Assembly: GCA_016874895.1 (NCBI GenBank)
Contig: VGSX01000043.1
Location: 1 to 17,061 of the forward strand
Origin: Deltaproteobacteria bacterium
GTDB lineage: Bacteria; Desulfobacterota; Desulfobaccia; Desulfobaccales; Desulfobaccaceae
Direction: 5' to 3'
DNA: 17,061 bases
In this document: one piece after another, positions 6,447 through 13,815 of the stretch
How the letters are laid out: every line of letters begins with the position of its first letter
How positions within the stretch are numbered: position 1 is the stretch's first letter
Notes under the pieces: model-generated
Databases searched by the model: none
What the model was told of the DNA's origin: nothing
Seen by the model: the letters and a program-made list of their open reading frames with translations, nothing else
Program-made: the position numbers and the translations under genes

Positions 6447-7445
6447 ATGAAAGAACCCAAAGAAGTCGTAGAACTCAATGATGCCGAAGTCGTAAATGAA
6501 TACCCTGAATCTGAATCTGCCCCCGAGGCTTTGCTGTTTGAGGAGGAATCCAAACCCGAGGCCCCGGAGCCCGGCTTGGTGGAAGTCGATGCCTTGCAGC
6601 GCTATATGGGTGAGATCAACCAGTATCCCTTATTGCAGCCGGAGGAGGAAAAGCGTCTGGCCTCCCTGTATGCCGAGACCGGCGACCGGGACGCGGCCTA
6701 TACCCTCATCACCTCCAACCTCCGCCTGGTGGTAAAAATAGCCCTGGATTTTCAGAAATTCTGGATGCGCAATCTGCTGGACCTCATCCAGGAGGGCAAT
6801 ATCGGCCTCATGCAGGCCATCAAAAAATTCGACCCCTACCGAGGGATTAAACTGTCGTATTACGCCTCCTTCTGGATAAAGGCCTATATCCTGAAATTTA
6901 TCATGGATAATTGGAAGCTGGTGAAAATCGGCACCACCCAGGCCCAGCGGAAACTGTTCTTCAGTCTGAAAAAGGAAAAGGAGCGTCTGCGCGCCCAGGG
7001 ATACGAGGCCGACCCCAAGTTGATCTCCGCCCGCCTCAACGTCAAAGAGGCCGAGGTCATCGAAATGGATCAACGCCTGGGGAGCTGGGAGTTTTCCCTG
7101 GATTCCCCCCTTAAAAACGATTCCGAGGAGTTGCACATTAATTTCCTGACCTCCGGAGAAACCGCGGCCGATGAATACCTGGCCCGGGAGGAGATGAAAG
7201 GCATTTTCCAGGCCCGCCTGGCCGAGTTCCGGGAGACCCTGAAGGCCAATGAGCGGGATATCCTGGATAAACGGCTCCTGGCGGACCATCCCCTCACCCT
7301 GCAGGAAATCGGACTCAGACACAAGATCTCCCGGGAACGGGTGCGCCAGATCGAAGAGCGGCTGCTCAAAAAATTACGGCAATTCATGCAGAATGAAATC
7401 CCGGATTTTAAAAACTATCAATCCCTGGTCTCGGAACCGTATTGA
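6447..7445 (+). CDS. rpoH: RNA polymerase sigma-32-type heat-shock sigma factor
   Basis: This 332-residue sigma factor has region 1.2 (LQRYMGEINQYPLL, 50-63), regions 2.1-2.4 (DLIQEGNIGLMQAIKKFDP, 122-140 region, then YASFWIKAYI) and a C-terminal helix-turn-helix (TLQEIGLRHKISRERVRQIE). The sequence TTQAQRKLFFSLKKEK (about 163-178) is a clear RpoH box, the mark of sigma-32 that separates it from RpoD and RpoS. There is no sigma region 1.1; instead about 45 acidic, Pro/Glu-rich residues precede region 1.2, making it longer than E. coli RpoH (284). It is separated from hisF by 114 bases. The ATG has only a weak AAGTGA ribosome site, which may matter for its control. Confidence 0.9.
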   Translation: MKEPKEVVELNDAEVVNEYPESESAPEALLFEEESKPEAPEPGLVEVDALQRYMGEINQYPLLQPEEEKRLASLYAETGDRDAAYTLITSNLRLVVKIALDFQKFWMRNLLDLIQEGNIGLMQAIKKFDPYRGIKLSYYASFWIKAYILKFIMDNWKLVKIGTTQAQRKLFFSLKKEKERLRAQGYEADPKLISARLNVKEAEVIEMDQRLGSWEFSLDSPLKNDSEELHINFLTSGETAADEYLAREEMKGIFQARLAEFRETLKANERDILDKRLLADHPLTLQEIGLRHKISRERVRQIEERLLKKLRQFMQNEIPDFKNYQSLVSEPY

Positions 7446-7515
7446 CAATCTACGGGCTTGCACCTCCCGGCCGGCAGCAATAAATTTAACTGAGGAAATG
7501 TTACATACTGCCGGC

Positions 7516-7536
7516 GTTCAGCAAGCAGCTTGCAGC
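7516..7536. repeat. Short TCAGC-type heptamer tract
   Basis: Three 7-base units, GTTCAGC, AAGCAGC and TTGCAGC, follow one another, and GGGTCA/GGGTGA hexads begin ten bases later (7547). It is a weaker relative of the arrays at 7611 and 7717. Confidence 0.4.
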
Positions 7537-7610
7537 AAAAACAAAAGGGTCAGGGTGAGGGTGAAAAGTTAATTTTTGTCACGTTCCCGGTTATAATTTA
7601 TTTGTAAGCG

Positions 7611-7638
7611 TTCAGCGGTCAGCTTTCAGCCGTCAGCT
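7611..7638. repeat. Heptamer array, TCAGC type (left arm)
   Basis: Four units of exactly 7 bases: TTCAGCG, GTCAGCT, TTCAGCC, GTCAGCT. The array at 7717-7744 is its inverted counterpart, so a transcript could fold into a long stem enclosing about 78 bases. Confidence 0.75.
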
Positions 7639-7716
7639 AATGCTTTAAATTCAAATAGTTATTCTAAGATGGCAGATCGCTGGTTTCTCGTTTAGTTTTT
7701 TTAACCCATTGTTTTT

Positions 7717-7744
7717 GCTGAAAGCTGATTGCTGATAGCTGACG
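7717..7744. repeat. Heptamer array, TCAGC type (right arm, inverted)
   Basis: Four units of 7 bases: GCTGAAA, GCTGATT, GCTGATA, GCTGACG. On the opposite strand these read as TCAGC heptamers like those at 7611-7638. Together the two arrays look like a bounded element with inverted ends, but no target duplication or gene was found. Confidence 0.75.
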
Positions 7745-7836
7745 CCTACATTTATTTTAACCTGGGTATAGAGATGGACGAGAGTGTTTTGCCGGGTCTC
7801 TGATCTTCAACCCTATAAAAAAATGCCCTGTCAACC

Positions 7837-9564
7837 ATGAAATTCCTGCTCATCGTTTTCCTAACTTCACTCCTGCTGCCGGCCTGCTATCGGCAGGCCA
7901 TCCATGAAACCGGCCTCGGGCCCGGCCAGGTCGAAAGCCGGCGTCCGGGGAATCTGCCTCCCCTGGAGGCGTATACCCAGTACCTGACAGCGCAATATTA
8001 CCTTTTTGTCGGAGATCTGGACAGGGCCATAGAAGCGTATCAAGCGGTCATCAGTCATGATCCCCGGACCGCCCAGCTGGAAACCGAACTGGCAGCCCTG
8101 CTCATCCGCCAGGGGGAACTGAAAGAAGCCCTGGCTCATCTTGAAAAAGCCATCAGCCTGGACCCCGATCACCTGGAGGCCCACCAACTCCTGGCCGGAC
8201 TCCACACGGGCATGAACCAGTTAAAAGAGGCCACGGCTGAATATGAAAAGATCATTGTGCTGGACCCGGACAATCAGGAGGCTGCCATTTTTCTGGCGAC
8301 ACTGTACGCCCAACAGGGAAATTGCGCCAAGGCTTTGACTATATTAAGGAATCTGCTAAAAAAAGAGCCGGACCAGTTTATTGCCCGCTTTTATTTGGGT
8401 AAGTGTTACATTGATCTGGGTCAGCTGACCGAGGCCAAAAAAGAATTTCAACAGGTTTTGCAGATGCGCCCTGATTTCCTGCCGGCCATGATGGAAATGG
8501 GCTATGTGGCGGAACTGGAAAAACAGTTTGCCCGGGCTAAGAACCTGTATCGCCGGGTGCTGCAGTTTGACCCCAGCAATCAGCGGGCTCTGGCCAGCCT
8601 GGGACGCATCCATCTCATTACCCACCGCTATCAGGATGCTCTCAAAATTTTTGCAGAAATAAAGCGCCTGAGCAAAGATGAACCCGAGGTCGGCTTCCGG
8701 CTCGGCCTGATATTCTTTGAGCAGAAATATTATTATGACGCCATTAGAGAATTTCGGGAAGTCCTCGTTAAGCACAAAGGCCCTGACCAGGTAAGATTTT
8801 TTCTGGCCGCGGCCCTGGAAGAAAAGGGGGACCTGGAAGCCGCCCGGAAAGAATATGCCCAAATCAGTCGGCATTCCGAGAGTTACATCCCGGCCCGACT
8901 CAGGTTGGCTTTTATTCTGGCCCGGCAGAAAAAATTTTCCGCAGGAATTCAGGTTATCAGAGATTCCCTGATCCACTATCCGAAAAATGGCGATTTATAC
9001 CTCACCCTGGCTGCTTTTTACGAAGAGGAAGCAGATTACCCCAAGGCCATCGAGGCCCTGAATCAGGCCCTGGAATACGCCGTCAATCCGTCGGAAGTCT
9101 ATTTCCGCCTCGCGGTGATCTATGATAAGAAAAAAGAACCGGAAGAAAGCCTGCGGCTCATCACCAAGGTCCTGGAATTAGAACCCCAGAACGCCGACGC
9201 CCTCAATTTCCTGGGCTATATGTACGTTATCCAGGGAAAGGACCTGAACGAGGCCGAAAGATTAATCCAGGCCGCCCTGGCTCTCAAACCCGATGCCGGT
9301 TATATTATCGACAGCCTGGGCTGGGTTTATTACAAGAAAGGGCTCTATGACCAGGCGGTGCACTATCTGGAGCAGGCATATCAGAAAATGCCCGAAGATG
9401 CCACCATTGCAGAGCATCTGGGAGATGCCTACATGAAAAAATTCCGCCTTCAGGATGCCCTGCGCCTCTATCTGAGGGCCCTGGACTTAGAAAATGCCAA
9501 TATTCCGGAATTGCGCCAGAAGATCATGCGAATAGAGAAATTGCTGCAGGGACTGTCGTTATGA
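7837..9564 (+). CDS. Tetratricopeptide-repeat lipoprotein
   Basis: The 575-residue product starts with a lipoprotein signal peptide (MKFLLIVFLTSLLLPAC, lipid-bearing Cys17) and is then almost entirely TPR repeats, roughly residues 40 to 565. Examples are DLDRAIEAYQAVISHDP, LKEALAHLEKAISLDP and PKAIEALNQALEYAVNP, at a spacing near 34 residues. It is probably anchored in the outer membrane (the +2 residue is Tyr, not Asp) as a scaffold for other envelope proteins. It has no enzymatic motif. The last four bases overlap the next gene (ATGA), so it is translationally coupled to a LolB-like lipoprotein. No Shine-Dalgarno is evident before the ATG, but the signal peptide fixes the start well. Confidence 0.9.
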   Translation: MKFLLIVFLTSLLLPACYRQAIHETGLGPGQVESRRPGNLPPLEAYTQYLTAQYYLFVGDLDRAIEAYQAVISHDPRTAQLETELAALLIRQGELKEALAHLEKAISLDPDHLEAHQLLAGLHTGMNQLKEATAEYEKIIVLDPDNQEAAIFLATLYAQQGNCAKALTILRNLLKKEPDQFIARFYLGKCYIDLGQLTEAKKEFQQVLQMRPDFLPAMMEMGYVAELEKQFARAKNLYRRVLQFDPSNQRALASLGRIHLITHRYQDALKIFAEIKRLSKDEPEVGFRLGLIFFEQKYYYDAIREFREVLVKHKGPDQVRFFLAAALEEKGDLEAARKEYAQISRHSESYIPARLRLAFILARQKKFSAGIQVIRDSLIHYPKNGDLYLTLAAFYEEEADYPKAIEALNQALEYAVNPSEVYFRLAVIYDKKKEPEESLRLITKVLELEPQNADALNFLGYMYVIQGKDLNEAERLIQAALALKPDAGYIIDSLGWVYYKKGLYDQAVHYLEQAYQKMPEDATIAEHLGDAYMKKFRLQDALRLYLRALDLENANIPELRQKIMRIEKLLQGLSL

Positions 9565-10370
9565 AAGCGTGCCATCATCAAAAGCCCGGCTTGGTTCTGT
9601 GTCTATGTCTGCTCTGCCTGGCGGCCTGCGCCCGCCTTCCCGCGCCCCCGCCGGGGGATCGACCGGTGGTGCGGTCCGCCCAGGATCTGCTGCAGCAACT
9701 GGAGGCCCGGGCCGAAGACATCCAGAGTTTCCGGGCCCGAGGACACGTGGCCGTGGTCTCGCCCCAGAGAAGCTTTTCCGGCAATGCCCTCCTGACCAAA
9801 CAAAAACCTGACCAGATCCGGGTAGACGTAGTGAATTTTTGGGGTCATCCCGTGGTGGCCTTTATTACCAGCGACCAGGAAATCAAGTTCATGGTCTATC
9901 CCGAGGGCAAGTTGTACCGGGGGCCGGCCACCACCACGAATCTGGCCCGATTTATCCCGTTGCTGGTCTCCCTCGAGGATTTTATGGCCTTTTTAACGGG
10001 AGGCATCGCCTTTGAGCACTACGGCGACCCCCTACTTACTGAAGCAAAAACTGCTGATTTCTACTATCTGGAATTATCCTCCCGGCTCAGAGACGAACGG
10101 GTGCGGCTAACCGTCGAGGCCCAAACCCTGAACATCGTGGCGGCCCAGTGGCAGGACTCCCAGGGGCAGGACCTCCTTCAGGCTGAATTCGGTCAGTTTA
10201 TTACCCAGGGTCAGATCTCCGGCCCCCGGGAAGTAACCCTATCATCTGGTGATCGTAACACCCAATTACGGGTGCGCTACCGCGACCTGACCTATAATGC
10301 CCCCCTCTCGCCTGGGGCATTCGAGCTTGCAGTTACCGGCGCGGTCCAGGAACTTTCCTTTCCCCAATGA
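9561..10370 (+). CDS. LolB-like/DUF4292-type outer-membrane lipoprotein
   Basis: A 269-residue lipoprotein with a lipobox ending LAAC (Cys23). After about 40 residues comes a beta-rich fold: FRARGHVAVVSPQRSFSGNA, then KPDQIRVDVVNFWGHPVVAF and FMVYPEGKLYRG. These resemble LolB and DUF4292 proteins, which bind lipid or the acyl part of lipoproteins. E. coli LolB places lipoproteins in the outer membrane; whether this protein does the same is inference, since the sequence is longer and divergent. The start ATG overlaps the TPR gene stop by four bases, and its own stop overlaps the next gene by four bases, so the three form one coupled operon. Confidence 0.75.
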   Translation: MKACHHQKPGLVLCLCLLCLAACARLPAPPPGDRPVVRSAQDLLQQLEARAEDIQSFRARGHVAVVSPQRSFSGNALLTKQKPDQIRVDVVNFWGHPVVAFITSDQEIKFMVYPEGKLYRGPATTTNLARFIPLLVSLEDFMAFLTGGIAFEHYGDPLLTEAKTADFYYLELSSRLRDERVRLTVEAQTLNIVAAQWQDSQGQDLLQAEFGQFITQGQISGPREVTLSSGDRNTQLRVRYRDLTYNAPLSPGAFELAVTGAVQELSFPQ

Positions 10371-10837
10371 AGTTTCTGGTGGATCAGACCATGGGGCGTT
10401 TAGCCAAGTGGCTGCGGCTCATGGGTTTTGACGTAAGACAGATCAGACTCGACCCCCACCGGCCGGAGACGCTGCCCCCCCCGGCCCCGGAGGCGTATAT
10501 TATCACCGGGCAAGCTTATCTCAGGCATAAAGCGCCCCGGCCCGACCTTTTTCTGGTCAGGTCCCGGGATCCGAAGGATCAACTGACGGAAATCTGCCGG
10601 TGGCTCCCCGCCATGCCGGAAACCTGGGAGCCTTTGAGCCGCTGCCCGCGGTGCAATCAAACTCTGTTGCCGTTGGCCCCCGAGGTTGCGGCGGACAGAG
10701 TCCCCGAATATATCAGCCAGAAACACCAACAGTTCTTTGAGTGCCCCGGATGCCAGCGAGTGTTTTGGGAGGGCAGCCACCAGCGCCGCATTCAACACCG
10801 TTTGCAGGAACTCCGGGACCGCCTCAAAAATACGTGA
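10367..10837 (+). CDS. Mut7-C (DUF82) protein with zinc ribbon, catalytic site apparently degraded
   Basis: The 156-residue protein has the two parts of the Mut7-C family. First is a PIN-like region starting KFLVDQTMGRLAKWLRLMGF, with Asp6 conserved. Second is a zinc ribbon with C93-x2-C96 and C126-x2-C129, followed by the family motif FWEGSHQRR (133-141). Family members are predicted RNases. Here the acidic cluster that normally follows the first strand pair and the TRDR motif are not recognisable: the equivalent stretches read LDPHRPETLPPPAPE and YIITGQAYL. Nuclease activity is therefore doubtful, and an RNA-binding or structural role is possible. Its ATG overlaps the LolB-like stop by four bases. 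Confidence 0.8.
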   Translation: MKFLVDQTMGRLAKWLRLMGFDVRQIRLDPHRPETLPPPAPEAYIITGQAYLRHKAPRPDLFLVRSRDPKDQLTEICRWLPAMPETWEPLSRCPRCNQTLLPLAPEVAADRVPEYISQKHQQFFECPGCQRVFWEGSHQRRIQHRLQELRDRLKNT

Positions 10838-10866
10838 ATTTAAACCATCATCAGAAGGAGACGACC

Positions 10867-11256
10867 ATGGCCAATTTCGCTGACCTTGCCAACAGAACCG
10901 CTCGCCTGATCCTGTTATACCTCAAGAATATTGCCTTAACTTCCTATCGGTGGACGCTCATCCTGATACAGTACCTGGGAATTTATTGGCAAAAAAAGCG
11001 GCTGAACAAACTGTGCCAACGCCTGGGGCGAAGCGTTTATACCAACTTAACCGCGGGAGACGTCAATCCCCTGCTCCAGGACGAGGTAAAAGACCTGATG
11101 GGCTCTTTGCAGGGTGTGAACGAAAATATCAACGCCCGTCGGGAGGCCATTTCCCAGTTGCGCCAGGAAATTAAAGCCACTTCCTACCGGTTGCCGCAGC
11201 AGCCTCCGGCCCCCGAGCCCAAACCCGAGGAACCTGTTTCGGAGGAGCCGCGGTAA
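10867..11256 (+). CDS. Small membrane/coiled-coil protein of unknown function
   Basis: I do not recognise a family. The start at 10867 is chosen for the strong AGAAGGAG site 6 bases upstream; a longer frame reaching back into the previous gene is not supported. The 129 residues comprise an amphipathic N-terminus, one hydrophobic stretch (about 25-43, LTSYRWTLILIQYLGIYWQ), and a basic segment KKRLNKLCQRLGRSVY. A helical, Gln/Glu-rich part with coiled-coil character follows (about 70-105), then a Pro/Glu tail ending EEPVSEEPR. It resembles small membrane-attached envelope proteins in layout only. It lies 29 bases after the Mut7-C gene and may belong to the same transcript. Confidence 0.75.
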   Translation: MANFADLANRTARLILLYLKNIALTSYRWTLILIQYLGIYWQKKRLNKLCQRLGRSVYTNLTAGDVNPLLQDEVKDLMGSLQGVNENINARREAISQLRQEIKATSYRLPQQPPAPEPKPEEPVSEEPR

Positions 11257-11324
11257 TTATCTGAACACATGCGAAAATGAATTAGAGATTGGTGAAACAG
11301 GCAGGAATGTTAAGGAGGATAACC

Positions 11325-11795
11325 ATGTTACGGAGTCCCCCCCGATTTTTTTCTGCTGCTCTGCTGTGCGGGCTGTTAATGATCTTCGTAGGCATTTCGC
11401 CGACCGCGGCGCAGCCCCACCTGTACTCCGATGATCTTTCGGCACCGCTGCTCCGGGGCTTCGAGGCCCTGCGAACCGGCAACCATGAGGCGGCCCGACA
11501 GGAATTTGAAAGAGTGATCGCCATCGATCCCCACAATTCTTACGCCTTGAACAACCTGGGCGTCCTGGAGGAGAGAAAGGGGAATTTACGGGAAGCCATG
11601 GCCTATCTTCTGGCCGCGGAGACCTATGCTGCGGAATACACCCATAAACTGGATGAAATCTGCGGGGCCGGGGGGATGTGTCTGGCAGTGGCGCCTTCCT
11701 CCCAAAAAAGCGCCAAAAGTAACATTACCTCAATTATTCACAGCAATATCAATTTACTAAGGGTAAAAATCAGCAAGGCCAAGAGCACCGGTTAA
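11325..11795 (+). CDS. Secreted small TPR protein
   Basis: The ATG at 11325 is supported by a strong TAAGGAGG six bases upstream; an in-frame TTG 36 bases earlier has no such site. The 156-residue product begins with a Sec signal peptide (hydrophobic AALLCGLLMIFVGI, likely cut after SPTAA). Two TPR units follow, RTGNHEAARQEFERVIAIDP (about 46-65) and NNLGVLEERKGNLREAMAYL (about 71-90). The C-terminal part has two cysteines (EICGAGGMCLA) and a basic, Ser/Lys-rich end. It is probably periplasmic with a protein-binding role. The stop codon lies inside the terminator stem-loop. Confidence 0.82.
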   Translation: MLRSPPRFFSAALLCGLLMIFVGISPTAAQPHLYSDDLSAPLLRGFEALRTGNHEAARQEFERVIAIDPHNSYALNNLGVLEERKGNLREAMAYLLAAETYAAEYTHKLDEICGAGGMCLAVAPSSQKSAKSNITSIIHSNINLLRVKISKAKSTG

Positions 11796-11814
11796 TTTGA
11801 CCTTGGCTTTTCTT
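11775..11814 (+). terminator. Rho-independent terminator overlapping a stop codon
   Basis: AAGGCCAAG (11775-11783) pairs with CTTGGCTTT (11802-11810) including one G-T pair, and the right arm runs into TTTTCTT. The loop contains the TAA of the small TPR gene. It closes the plus-strand gene series just before convergent mlaF. The opposite strand has no T-run. Confidence 0.55.
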
Positions 11815-11857
11815 CATGCCCGAATTCGCTGCGGGCCCGGGAAAAAGTGGTGTCGGC

Positions 11858-12631
11858 TCAGGACGCCTGAGACGGCAGCGCCAGGTCGTCCGGCTCGCCC
11901 TTAATAAACCTTTGAATCGGCTCCAGGGATGACTGCCGGAAGGTTTCGGGATCGGTGTGGCTGATAATCTGCCCTTCGTGCAAAAAAGCGATGGAGTCGG
12001 CCAGGGAAAAGGCCAGCCCGAGGTCGTGACTGATTATGACAGCCGTGACCTTAAGGCGCCTGACGGTGGCGGCGATGAGTTCACCGATGGTGGTGGTCAT
12101 AATCGGGTCCAGGCCGGTGGTGGGCTCATCGAACAGCAGTATCTCCGGGTCCAGGGCCAGGGCCCGGGCCAGAGCCACCCGTTTGCGCATGCCGCCGGAC
12201 AACTCCCCCGGCATCTTGGCCTCGACGCCCCGTAAACCCACCTGGGCCAGTTTTTCACGGACCACCGGCTCAATTCTACTCCAGCCCCAGGTGGTGTGTT
12301 CCCGCAAGGGGAAAGCCACGTTTTCGCCTACGCTGAGGGAGTCAAAGAGGGCGCCGTGCTGGAACAAGTACCCGAAGCGCCGGCGGAGGGCAAACAGCTG
12401 GATTTCGGACAAGGCCGCCAGATTCTGCCCGTCCACCCGTACCTGCCCCTGATCCGGGAGCAGCAGACCCAGAAAATGCTTTAACAACACACTCTTGCCG
12501 CCGCCGCTGCGACCCAGGATAACCGTGATTTCCCCGGGCCTGATGTCCAGGTCGATACCCCGCAGCACCTTTAAGCCGTTAAAGGACTTAGTGACCTTCT
12601 CTAATCGGATGATATGGCGTTTTACGGTCAT
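11858..12631 (-). CDS. mlaF: MlaF-like ABC transporter ATP-binding protein
   Basis: This is the ATPase of a phospholipid-transport (Mla/Ttg2/MCE-type) ABC system that maintains outer-membrane lipid asymmetry, a cytoplasmic partner of MlaE. The 257 residues contain Walker A GRSGGGKS (40-47), Q-loop LFQHGALFDSL (Gln91), signature LSGGMRKRVALARAL (144-158), Walker B ILLFDEP with Glu169, and the H-loop SHD (His202). The GALFDSL context is typical of MlaF. It lies 129 bases after mlaE, a gap filled with heptamer repeats that run to 10 bases before the ATG and leave no Shine-Dalgarno. Gene order (E before F) differs from the enteric mlaFEDCB order. No mlaD, mlaC or mlaB follows; the next gene is convergent. 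Confidence 0.93.
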   Translation of the reverse strand: MTVKRHIIRLEKVTKSFNGLKVLRGIDLDIRPGEITVILGRSGGGKSVLLKHFLGLLLPDQGQVRVDGQNLAALSEIQLFALRRRFGYLFQHGALFDSLSVGENVAFPLREHTTWGWSRIEPVVREKLAQVGLRGVEAKMPGELSGGMRKRVALARALALDPEILLFDEPTTGLDPIMTTTIGELIAATVRRLKVTAVIISHDLGLAFSLADSIAFLHEGQIISHTDPETFRQSSLEPIQRFIKGEPDDLALPSQAS

Positions 12632-12640
12632 GGGTTTTCA

Positions 12641-12675
12641 GTTTCTGGTTGTTGGTTTCTGGTTTCTGGTTGTTG
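12641..12675. repeat. Heptamer array, GTTTCTG type
   Basis: Five perfect-length units, GTTTCTG, GTTGTTG, GTTTCTG, GTTTCTG, GTTGTTG, follow a degenerate GTTTTCA (12634-12640). It occupies the mlaE-mlaF gap directly upstream of the mlaF start. The same unit recurs at 15427-15454. Confidence 0.8.
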
Positions 12676-12725
12676 TTTTAGGGTGTTGCAAAATTCAATT
12701 ATTTCTGCACTCGTAAAAAGTCATT

Positions 12726-12739
12726 TTCACCCTTCACCC
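12726..12739. repeat. Two TTCACCC heptamers
   Basis: Two exact tandem 7-base units in the same mlaE-mlaF gap. On the other strand they read GGGTGAA, related to the GGGTGA hexads at 7547-7564. Confidence 0.5.
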
Positions 12740-12760
12740 CAAACCAACGTTATTGCCCTC

Positions 12761-13528
12761 TTAGAATAACATCGCCGTCAGGATATAATCAAAAATCAGA
12801 ATGGCGATGGCGGAGTAGACCACGGCCCGGGTGGTGACCAAGCCCACTCCTTCGGCGCCGCCGCTGGCCTGCAAGCCCTGGTAACAGCTGATGACCGCCA
12901 GGAGCAGGCCGAAGACCACGGACTTGAAGAGGCCGTTATACAGGTCGTCGGCGGTAACCACCTCCAGCATTTTCTGCATGTAGGTGCCGGGGTTGACGCC
13001 CAGGAGGACGACACCTACGAAATAGCCCCCCACGATGCCGACGAAAACACTGACCACGGTGAGCAAAGGGACCATGATGACGCCGCCGAGGAGGCGGGGC
13101 AGGGCCAGGTAGTGGATGGGGTGCACCGCCATGGCCAACAGGGCGTCCACCTGCTCCGTCACCTTCATGGTGCCCAACTCCGCGGCCATGGCCGAACCGG
13201 CCCGGGCCGCCACCATCAATGAAGTCAGGACCGGCCCGAGTTCCCGGGTCATGGACAGGGCCACCCCCGCGCCCAACATGCTCTCGCCACCGAATTTCCG
13301 CAGCCCGTAATAGGCCTGCAGCGCCAATACCATGCCGGTGAACAACCCCGTCAGGATCACGATAAATAACGATTTTACCCCGATAAATTCCAGCTGGTGG
13401 AAAAAATTGCGCCAGCGGAAGGGTCTCCGGGGCAGAAAAAGCAGGCTTTTGCCAAAAAGAAGGGCCATACCCCCCAATTCCTGCAAAAACCTGATGCTTG
13501 TACGGCCAACGGCGCTAACAATTATCAA
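12761..13528 (-). CDS. mlaE: MlaE-like permease of phospholipid ABC transporter
   Basis: The 255-residue inner-membrane protein has the MlaE family layout. An amphipathic N-terminus (GRTSIRFLQELGGMALLFG) is followed by the hallmark VILTGLFTGMVLALQAYYGL (about 57-76). Next comes SMTRELGPVLTSLMVAARAGSAMAAE in two halves, including EQVDALLAMAVHP, and then several transmembrane helices to the end. The family usually has 5 to 6 membrane segments. I place the start at TTG 13528 because GGAAGGA lies 8 bases upstream and the conserved GRT segment begins right after; the first ATG would cut into it. It pairs with MlaF downstream, and it is divergent from the RND efflux operon. Confidence 0.92.
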   Translation of the reverse strand: MIIVSAVGRTSIRFLQELGGMALLFGKSLLFLPRRPFRWRNFFHQLEFIGVKSLFIVILTGLFTGMVLALQAYYGLRKFGGESMLGAGVALSMTRELGPVLTSLMVAARAGSAMAAELGTMKVTEQVDALLAMAVHPIHYLALPRLLGGVIMVPLLTVVSVFVGIVGGYFVGVVLLGVNPGTYMQKMLEVVTADDLYNGLFKSVVFGLLLAVISCYQGLQASGGAEGVGLVTTRAVVYSAIAILIFDYILTAMLF

Positions 13529-13642
13529 GATGCACGTCCTTCCGAATTAACCTGGATACCGGATGGCCAGCCTGCTCCGTCCAGGGCCGGCTTGCCGCTG
13601 TTCGCTTATATGGGATTGCCGCCAAGGATAATGGATAATTCC

Positions 13643-13651
13643 AGTATAACA
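13643..13651 (-). promoter_or_regulatory. Possible extended -10 for mlaEF
   Basis: Read leftward, TGT precedes TATACT, an extended -10, 115 bases before the mlaE start. No -35 of quality accompanies it. Confidence 0.3.
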
Positions 13652-13751
13652 AGATACCCGCTATTGAGCATCTAGAAAATACTCCCCTTGAGACTCTTCC
13701 TGTTAAAAAGCAAGCATCTTTTATTACAACTCAGTCTGCTGAGAAATACAA

Positions 13752-13815
13752 TTGATTTTAACGCCCAGTGTGGTATGGTGAAGCACATTAAGATTATTTC
13801 CCACTTCATTATAAT
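13752..13815 (+). promoter_or_regulatory. Promoter candidates for the RND efflux operon
   Basis: Two alternatives exist. TTGATT (13752-13757) with a 16-base spacer and TATGGT (13774-13779) is a moderate match. A perfect TATAAT (13810-13815) lies 21 bases before the ATG but has no good -35. One of them probably drives the operon. Confidence 0.35.

Larger units (their letters stand above)
7446..7836. other. Gene-free region with heptamer repeats after rpoH
   Basis: No coding frame is credible in these 391 bases. They contain a TCAGC-type repeat at 7516-7536, GGGTGA hexads at 7547-7564, an isolated TATAAT at 7592-7597 with no good -35, and two inverted arrays of TCAGC heptamers (7611-7638 and 7717-7744). 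The 3' end of the rpoH message has no clear T-tailed terminator. The TPR gene downstream lacks an obvious promoter or ribosome site. Confidence 0.6.

Noticed and set aside
10741..10866. Upstream extension of the small membrane protein into the Mut7-C gene
   Set aside because: The extension is the Mut7-C sequence in another frame, and the strong AGAAGGAG site clearly marks 10867 as the start.
13732..13745. CTCAG/CTGAG hairpin upstream of the efflux operon
   Set aside because: Only 5 bp; expected by chance in a region of this size.
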